Below are positions 6,703 through 11,377 of a stretch of 11,377 nt of DNA, one piece after another. A program made the position numbers and the translations under genes. The notes below the pieces were generated by a model. The model did not search any database. It saw only the letters and a program-made list of their open reading frames with translations, and was not told where the DNA came from. The stretch's first letter is position 1, and each line of letters opens with the position of its first letter. The DNA is from an uncultured Marvinbryantia sp. (GTDB taxonomy: Bacteria; Bacillota; Clostridia; Lachnospirales; Lachnospiraceae), in contig CAKRRF010000058.1 in the NCBI GenBank assembly GCA_934394985.1, forward strand, positions 1 to 11,377, in the 5' to 3' direction.

Positions 6703-6939
6703 TTACTTTTCCCTTCTATAAACAACAATATCCGCAATACTTACATTATAAATATTCGCTATAACACCTAAATTCTGTAAACTTGGTGGGTTGTTTCCGT
6801 TTATATAATTTCTAATTGCACTCTTTGATAGTCCTGTCCGTTGTGATAGAACATGAACTGAATCTCCATTTTTCTCCATTAAATTTCTTATTTTTCTCCC
6901 TGTTTGTATTTTATCGACTTTCATTTCATCGGCAATCAT
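6703..6939 (-). CDS. Small XRE-family transcriptional regulator
   Basis: The 78-residue protein is essentially one Cro/C1-type helix-turn-helix domain. The helix-turn-helix is at about residues 28-54 (VHVLSQRTGLSKSAIRNYINGNNPPS), and the C-terminal IANIYNVSIADIVVY is the usual last helix with the 'sequence-of-residence' motif. The start at 6939 has AAGGAG seven bases upstream; an internal Met6 is less well placed. It is the first gene of a three-gene operon and probably represses it through the palindrome in the promoter. The size and domain are typical of prophage and toxin-antitoxin-like regulators. Base composition is AT-rich like the next gene and unlike the genes to the right. Confidence 0.88.
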   Translation of the reverse strand: MIADEMKVDKIQTGRKIRNLMEKNGDSVHVLSQRTGLSKSAIRNYINGNNPPSLQNLGVIANIYNVSIADIVVYRREK

Positions 6940-6954
6940 TGGTCTTCTCCTTAC

Positions 6955-6993
6955 ACCTAGAGTTCATCTATTTAATTATAACAAATACCTAGA
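6955..6993. repeat. ACCTAGA direct repeats flanking the -10 box
   Basis: ACCTAGA occurs at 6955-6961 and 6987-6993, 32 bases apart (about three helical turns). The copies lie either side of the operon's -10 hexamer and are candidate regulator half-sites. Confidence 0.4.
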
Positions 6994-7002
6994 CTAGCAC
7001 AA
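6975..7002 (-). promoter_or_regulatory. Promoter and operator of the XRE-wHTH-AlbA operon
   Basis: On the minus strand there is a perfect -10 TATAAT (6975-6980) and a weak -35 TTGTGC (6997-7002) with a 16-base spacer. The palindrome CTAG-A-CTAG (6989-6997) lies within the spacer, where a bound repressor would block polymerase. A tandem CACAAG pair (6998-7009) overlaps the -35 region. The start codon is at 6939. Confidence 0.55.
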
Positions 7003-7016
7003 GCACAAGTTTACTT

Positions 7017-7034
7017 TCGTTTAAGCATCGTTTA
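7017..7034. repeat. TCGTTTA direct repeat, 11-base period
   Basis: TCGTTTA occurs at 7017-7023 and 7028-7034, one helical turn apart, between the end of the peptidase gene and the next promoter. No hairpin with a T-tract is seen here, so transcription from the peptidase gene may read through into the downstream operon. Confidence 0.35.
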
Positions 7035-7038
7035 GATT

Positions 7039-8763
7039 TTACAATAGACTTTCGAAAACGCATAGCGTTCCCCACCCCACATCTTCATTGGGATACTCCT
7101 CGTATCCCGGCAATGGTCTGGCGCCTTTTCGGAGATAGGCTTTTACTTTTTCCCCATAGAGGTAGGAATCGTTTCCATTTACAATCCCCCATTGCATTAA
7201 CAATGCTGCGGCTCCGCTGACAAAGGGTGCTGCAAAGGAAGTACCTGTTACTGTTTTGTAACCGCCGCCGGGCACGGGAGCAACTATGTTTACTCCAGGT
7301 GCCACCAGATCAGGTTTCAGATATGGCAGCATTCTGCTGCCCCTTCCGGAAAAGTCCGCATAGGAGTCAACCAACGAATCATATGCTCCAACTGCAATAA
7401 TCCGCCGGGCGGTAGCAGGTATGGTCAAAGTCCCATATGCCCTTGGTTCATAAAACCCAGTTCCTCTGTTCAGGGTATTTCCACCTGGCAACCACAGGTA
7501 ATATTCTCCTCCCCTGACCTTTTTTCCACTGAGAATGATTTTCCAGTCTCCACTGTCCACATAAGTTTCCACAGGAAGGAAATCTATGTAGATTTCCTGT
7601 GTCAGATGATAGGGTCCAGGTTTTCCATAATAGATTAGAAGCTCTGTATTTCCCAGTCTGTACCTCTGAGGACCAAGCTTTTCATCTAAGGGGCCGATCC
7701 GGTTTCCGGATGGATTTTCAATATAAATGCTCATCTCATCCTCATAGGATTTCCATAGCTGTACATTTAACGTCGGTTCCCTGCTGCTCACAGATAATTC
7801 TATCTGTCTGGTCTGTCCCTGTTTCAGGATTCCGCCCTCATGCAGAGGCTGATTGCCATTGTTTCCTGTACCTGTACAGATAACTAGACGTCCTGCGGAA
7901 GAAACCATATCTATATATGTTTCAAGAAGGGAATCTCCCTTATGTGACCCATAGTTATTTCCAAAGCTGATATTGATAACCATCGGCCGCCCCAGAAACA
8001 ATGACTGACGCACCAAATAATCAATTCCCTGTATCAGTTCGGTTGTTCTTGGGAAAGAATTTTCTCTGGGAATCCCCATTTTTACCACTATCAGGTCACT
8101 CTCATAAGCTACTCCCTGATTGACTCCATCGGAAGCTCTCCCGTTTCCTGCCGCGATTCCCAGCACTGAGGTCCCATGTCCACTGTAATCCACAGATGGA
8201 ATAAGGCGCCTGCCCTGGTTTTCTCCAAGTGCAAGCGCCTCATCTATTTCTTCTTTCGTATATTCTGTTCCTGTCACATATCCCTGCGGTGGTTTTCCCG
8301 GGATACTCTGGTCCCACAGCCGCAAAATCCTGCTGCTCCCATCTGCATTTCTGAAATCCGGGTGAAAATAATCAACTCCGGAATCGACTATACCTATCAG
8401 AATTCCTTTTCCTGTCAGCCCGTCTCTGCCAGTCTGCACTGTTCGGATACAGCTGGCTCCTTTTGCCTGAAATAGTTCAAAATAGAGTCGTTTTGGTTTT
8501 TCTATAAATTCTATCTGTATACGGTCTGAATAAGCATCAATTTCCGATTCCGGCAAAGTTACAACAGCATAGCCGCCAAGCAATGGCACTACCTGAATCC
8601 CGTTGCCAGCCAGACCACTCTCCGGACCACTGTATTTTACAATAATGTCCCACTGCCTCGAAGTCATATCATATCCTATATTCAGGTTCTCGGATTTCCT
8701 GCGTTCCTCTGGTGTCGCATCCATAGCCAGATTTAAAAGATTATCTATTTTCTGATCTGCCAT
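7039..8763 (-). CDS. S8 family subtilisin-like peptidase, Csp-like
   Basis: The protein is a cytoplasmic subtilase of 574 residues from the chosen start. An in-frame ATG at 8793 would add ten residues but has no ribosome binding site, whereas GGAAGGAA lies six bases before the ATG at 8763. Homologues also tend to begin MxxxKIDNLLNLAxDAT. In numbering from the longer start, about 40-105 is a prodomain-like fold. The triad is Asp137 (GIVDSGVD), His206 (DYSGHGTSV) and Ser519 (GTSFAAP), with oxyanion Asn311 (GTGNNG). All are intact, so it should be active. A beta-rich insertion at about 328-435, between the oxyanion Asn and Ser, fits the jelly-roll domain of clostridial CspA/B/C germination proteases. 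No signal peptide is seen. Csp proteins process the spore cortex hydrolase SleC in Clostridium. Lachnospiraceae carry many such paralogues of unproven role, so germination function is not assumed. The gene follows the AAA-ATPase gene by 52 bases without a terminator. Confidence 0.92.
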   Translation of the reverse strand: MADQKIDNLLNLAMDATPEERRKSENLNIGYDMTSRQWDIIVKYSGPESGLAGNGIQVVPLLGGYAVVTLPESEIDAYSDRIQIEFIEKPKRLYFELFQAKGASCIRTVQTGRDGLTGKGILIGIVDSGVDYFHPDFRNADGSSRILRLWDQSIPGKPPQGYVTGTEYTKEEIDEALALGENQGRRLIPSVDYSGHGTSVLGIAAGNGRASDGVNQGVAYESDLIVVKMGIPRENSFPRTTELIQGIDYLVRQSLFLGRPMVINISFGNNYGSHKGDSLLETYIDMVSSAGRLVICTGTGNNGNQPLHEGGILKQGQTRQIELSVSSREPTLNVQLWKSYEDEMSIYIENPSGNRIGPLDEKLGPQRYRLGNTELLIYYGKPGPYHLTQEIYIDFLPVETYVDSGDWKIILSGKKVRGGEYYLWLPGGNTLNRGTGFYEPRAYGTLTIPATARRIIAVGAYDSLVDSYADFSGRGSRMLPYLKPDLVAPGVNIVAPVPGGGYKTVTGTSFAAPFVSGAAALLMQWGIVNGNDSYLYGEKVKAYLRKGARPLPGYEEYPNEDVGWGTLCVFESLL

Positions 8764-8815
8764 AAACATTTCCTTCCGCTTCAAATCTGTCATACAGTCT
8801 GAAACCGCATAGTTC

Positions 8816-10387
8816 TTATTTACTATATTCCTCTATCACACAATTATGTTCCTTTGTTTTCTTATCATAATTCACACCAACAAGAAGAAGATTTCCTCTA
8901 TATTCTTCCAGACTGGCGCAATACTCCTTTTTCCTGATCTGCGCAATTGCTCCCTCTGCACTCTGATTCCACTTTAGTTCAACTACCAGCGCAGGTTTTT
9001 CCTGAAATTTTCTTCGCGGGATAAAAACAAGATCCGCAAATCCTTTTCCACCAGCCATTTCTCTGTGAACCGTGTAGAAATTTCTTGCTGCATACAAGGC
9101 GAGCGATATCGTATAACTTAACGCATTCTCATCATTGTACTGTATATGAGATGTCTCGAAATGTGCCTGTCTGATTCCTTCCGCTACCTGCGCAGGTCTT
9201 CTCTGCCAGATTGCATTGAGTGTATCTGCAGAATTCTTCAAAGCCTTTGAAACTTCTCCCCAGTCAGATGCCGCAACACTGTTCACATATTCTGTACGTA
9301 CTTCACTGTTGGGTATTTTTACAGTTTTATTGTCATAATCATAAGCAAGATACCCCAGATGAATTAATAAAGTAAGAACATCATCTTCTGTACGAAATGT
9401 TGTCATATCATTTACAAAGCTTCCTGTATTTACCGGAACGCTTTCTCCTGCGATCATACTTAGAATATCATCTTTTAAGCCTTCAAAATTCATGTCAATG
9501 TATACTTGCAAAGCTTCAAATGTCTCTGTCTGGTTCCAGTAATTCCCTATTTTTCTAAACCTCATGCAGTTCACCACAGAACGTGGACTGTAAATAGACG
9601 GAGCTTTTTCAAAAGAATATCCGTCATACCAACTTTTCACTTCCTGCATATCCATGTTGTATGTTTTACATAGATTCCTTACTTCTTCCTCTGTAAATCC
9701 TACATACTCCGCAAGTGGTCCCGGATCGATCATCGAAAATTCATCAAACATATTCAATGCAGAATGTGTTCCATATTTCTTAATTGGAAGAATCCCAGTC
9801 ATATATACAAGGGCAAGATAGCCTTTATCTTTCAGTAAATCTCTTAAAAAATCCAGATACTTTTCCTGTGCTTCCCGGTCTGTTTTATATTCTCTGAAAA
9901 TGCAATCCCATTCATCAATAACTACGACAAACTGCCTCTTTGTTTTATTATAAACATCCTGCATAGTTCTCATCAGATTGGTCTCATCAAAATATCGAAA
10001 ATCCGGATACTTTTCCAACAGATCCCAGATCACACTCTTCCTGATCAGCGCAATCATTTCTTCTACTGTATCACTCTGACTTAAAAACTCCTGCATATTG
10101 AGAAATATCGTATCATATTTGTTTAAATATTTTTCAAAACTCTCACATGATGCAATTTTGAATCTTGAAAAGAGTTCTTTTGAATCAGTCTCGCAATTGT
10201 AATAGGCTGCGATCATGTTAGCTGTAATAGATTTTCCAAAACGGCGTGGACGGCTAATGCAAATATACTTTTGTGTTGTCTGAGCAATCGAATTCAGATA
10301 TTCTAAAAGCTCTGTTTTATCTACATATATGCTGGAATTTACTACTTCCATGAAATTATTTATATCTGGATTTAAATAATTTCCCAT
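8816..10387 (-). CDS. AAA-ATPase-like / PD-(D/E)XK nuclease family protein
   Basis: The 523-residue protein has the two-part layout of AAA-ATPase_like (PF09820) followed by PDDEXK_9 (PF08011). The N-terminus NPDINNFMEVVNSSIYVDKTELL is typical. The P-loop variant is SRPRRFGKS (45-53), Walker B is FVVVIDEWD (153-161), and the sensor-like YMTGILPIKKYG lies at 195-206. The nuclease core shows GKGFADLVFIP (Asp452), VVELKW (Glu470, Lys472) and Gln483 in IAQIRKKEY, so the catalytic set looks complete. Such proteins are numerous in gut Firmicutes and Bacteroidetes. Their role is largely unproven; mobile-element or defence functions are proposed. The start is supported by GGAGGTG nine bases upstream and by a promoter just beyond. 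It is first in a probable two-gene unit with the S8 peptidase gene. Confidence 0.92.
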   Translation of the reverse strand: MGNYLNPDINNFMEVVNSSIYVDKTELLEYLNSIAQTTQKYICISRPRRFGKSITANMIAAYYNCETDSKELFSRFKIASCESFEKYLNKYDTIFLNMQEFLSQSDTVEEMIALIRKSVIWDLLEKYPDFRYFDETNLMRTMQDVYNKTKRQFVVVIDEWDCIFREYKTDREAQEKYLDFLRDLLKDKGYLALVYMTGILPIKKYGTHSALNMFDEFSMIDPGPLAEYVGFTEEEVRNLCKTYNMDMQEVKSWYDGYSFEKAPSIYSPRSVVNCMRFRKIGNYWNQTETFEALQVYIDMNFEGLKDDILSMIAGESVPVNTGSFVNDMTTFRTEDDVLTLLIHLGYLAYDYDNKTVKIPNSEVRTEYVNSVAASDWGEVSKALKNSADTLNAIWQRRPAQVAEGIRQAHFETSHIQYNDENALSYTISLALYAARNFYTVHREMAGGKGFADLVFIPRRKFQEKPALVVELKWNQSAEGAIAQIRKKEYCASLEEYRGNLLLVGVNYDKKTKEHNCVIEEYSK

Positions 10388-10431
10388 TCCGATTTCACCT
10401 CCGCATTTATTTCGATTTTCCTTTGCTTCTT

Positions 10432-10460
10432 ATTATAAGGCATAAATCAAAGACAGGCAA
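10432..10460 (-). promoter_or_regulatory. Promoter of the AAA-ATPase/peptidase unit
   Basis: On the minus strand, -35 TTGCCT (10455-10460) and -10 TATAAT (10432-10437) are separated by exactly 17 bases. The start codon of the AAA-ATPase-like gene is at 10387 with GGAGGTG in between. An inverted repeat AAGACA (10450-10455) / TGTCTT (10465-10470) overlaps the -35 box and could be an operator. Confidence 0.6.
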
Positions 10461-10540
10461 TATTTGTCTTACTTCTCCCCATCTGTTCCCAACAAAAAGC
10501 ACATTGTTCCAAAGATAAATAATTGTTTTAATGTGACATG

Positions 10541-10677
10541 CTCCCACCACTTAAATCTTACGATTTTGAAGTGGGGGCTTCCTGCTCAATTGCCCTTTAG
10601 GGCAAAGCTAAAACAGGCTATCCCCGCGTGTCCCGCGGTTTTATTTTTTATCCGGATACGGATCTTTTTCTGTGCCG
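10541..10677 (-). ncRNA. Right end of IS605-family element with probable omega/re RNA
   Basis: The region directly after the tnpB stop is folded throughout. CCGCG/CGCGG (10624-10638) and TTGCCC/GGGCAA (10590-10605, loop TTTA) precede a terminal imperfect hairpin. In that hairpin, CCCACCACTT (10543-10552) faces AAGTGGGGG (10569-10577), with an inner AAATC/GATTT stem (10553-10566). This hairpin next to a GCATGTCAC border is typical of IS605/IS1341 right ends, where the guide RNA overlaps the 3' end of tnpB and its spacer lies beyond the element border. The exact RNA ends and border (about 10528-10541) cannot be fixed from sequence alone; the RNA may extend into the tnpB coding sequence. Confidence 0.6.
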
Positions 10678-11377
10678 TCAGGCACATTCTTTATAAAGTC
10701 TTTTTCCTTCTTCCCGGATATTGACTGCCGCATTCACATCCCGGTCCATCCGGTTTCCACACTCACAGACATACTCTCTATCCGACAATGCCAGTTCCTT
10801 TTTCTTATGTCCGCATACACTGCAGATCTTGCTGGATGCAAAATAACGGTCTACTTTTATAAGATTCTTTCCACGCTCTTCCAATTTGTATCCCAGCATG
10901 GACAGGAACTGCCCGTACCCATTATCCTGCACGCCCTTTCCAAGATGCAGGCCTCCGGACATGCCCTTCAGGTTCAGATTTTCTACACATACCGCATCAT
11001 ATCTTTCTGCAAGCCCCCTGCTGAGTTTATGCTGGAAATCTTTTCTTTGGTTCTTTATCTTTTCATGGCACAGCGCTACTCTCTTCTTCTGTTTCTGATA
11101 ATTCCTGCTTCCTTTTTCACAGTGGGAGAGTTTCCTCTGTTCCCTTACAAGTTTTTTCTCTGCTTTCCTGTAAAACATAGGATACCCGGCTCTTTCCCCT
11201 GTGGAAAATACACACATTCCCCGCATGGCAAAATCGATCCCAAGGAATTTTTCTGCCGGACTTTTTTCCACTGTTTGGCTCTCACAGCAGAACAAAAGAC
11301 TTGCAAAATATTTTCCGGATGGCTCACGGCTCACAGTTACAGACTTCAGTTCCCAGTCTGACGGGATCTGCCGGTGG
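10678..11377 (-). CDS. tnpB: IS605-family TnpB RNA-guided nuclease, 5' partial
   Basis: The frame is open to the right window edge; 232 C-terminal residues are visible and roughly the first 150 lie outside. The conserved block PSGKYFASLLF is followed by the RuvC catalytic motifs: Asp in FLGIDFAMRG (RuvC I), Glu in DAVCVENLNLKGM (RuvC II) and DRDVNAAVNI (RuvC III). The zinc ribbon CSVC...CEC lies between II and III. All visible catalytic residues are intact. TnpB proteins are RNA-guided DNA endonucleases that help IS200/IS605 elements persist. The GTG at 11334 is internal, not a start, because the conserved text continues upstream of it. No tnpA lies in the window; it may be outside or absent (IS1341-like). 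The right-end RNA region follows immediately. Confidence 0.93.
   Translation of the reverse strand, partial: HRQIPSDWELKSVTVSREPSGKYFASLLFCCESQTVEKSPAEKFLGIDFAMRGMCVFSTGERAGYPMFYRKAEKKLVREQRKLSHCEKGSRNYQKQKKRVALCHEKIKNQRKDFQHKLSRGLAERYDAVCVENLNLKGMSGGLHLGKGVQDNGYGQFLSMLGYKLEERGKNLIKVDRYFASSKICSVCGHKKKELALSDREYVCECGNRMDRDVNAAVNIREEGKRLYKECA

Noticed and set aside
6955..7009. Short repeats considered as a CRISPR array
   Set aside because: The repeat units are 6-7 bases, with only two copies each and no spacer structure.
7599..8475. Plus-strand frames inside the peptidase gene
   Set aside because: They are antisense to the catalytic region and have no start signals.
10672..11361. 229-residue plus-strand frame over tnpB
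   Set aside because: It is exactly antisense to conserved TnpB motifs and has shadow-like composition.

Overview
The window looks like accessory chromosome of a low-GC Firmicute, most likely a gut Lachnospiraceae (Clostridia). The reasons are AT-rich DNA, strong GGAGG-type ribosome binding sites, a Csp-like S8 peptidase, an AAA-ATPase/PD-(D/E)XK protein of the kind common in gut anaerobes, and an IS605-type TnpB. This is inferred from family resemblance and composition, not from a marker gene. All intact genes except the first lie on the minus strand. No rRNA, tRNA or CRISPR array was seen.

Left part (1-2971). A diguanylate cyclase (GGDEF plus C-terminal PAS-like domain), cut by the window edge, runs rightward. 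It converges on a leftward unit made of a SEC-C (zinc-knuckle tail) gene and a 579-residue helical protein of unknown function, 16 bases apart. Between the convergent genes are a long hairpin with a U-tract in the leftward direction and a pair of 19-base direct repeats.

Middle scar (2969-4565). The SEC-C gene carries a one-base frameshift in a G/C run, and its 5' end is replaced by unrelated sequence. Next comes a 275-bp regulatory-looking stretch with several inverted repeats, then an XRE-family regulator gene of the ICE/plasmid type, broken by two small deletions and a nonsense codon while its promoter and operator-like palindrome persist. A bidirectional-looking terminator lies between two near-identical 20-bp direct repeats. 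The whole stretch reads as the eroded remains of a mobile element.

Three-gene operon (4564-6939, leftward). A small XRE regulator, a 208-residue winged-helix protein with an unrecognised C-terminal module, and an AlbA_2/RecG-C-terminal-like protein are closely spaced. They share one promoter with an operator-like palindrome in its spacer. The first two genes are conspicuously AT-richer than the genes to their right, which suggests horizontal acquisition. This is the best candidate here for an undescribed small system, possibly defence or stress related.

Right part (7039-11377). An AAA-ATPase-like/PDDEXK_9 protein and a cytoplasmic Csp-like subtilase with an intact catalytic triad lie in tandem behind one recognisable promoter. 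Upstream of them is the 3' half of an IS605-family tnpB with all visible catalytic residues, followed by a hairpin-rich right end that should encode its guide (omega/re) RNA.
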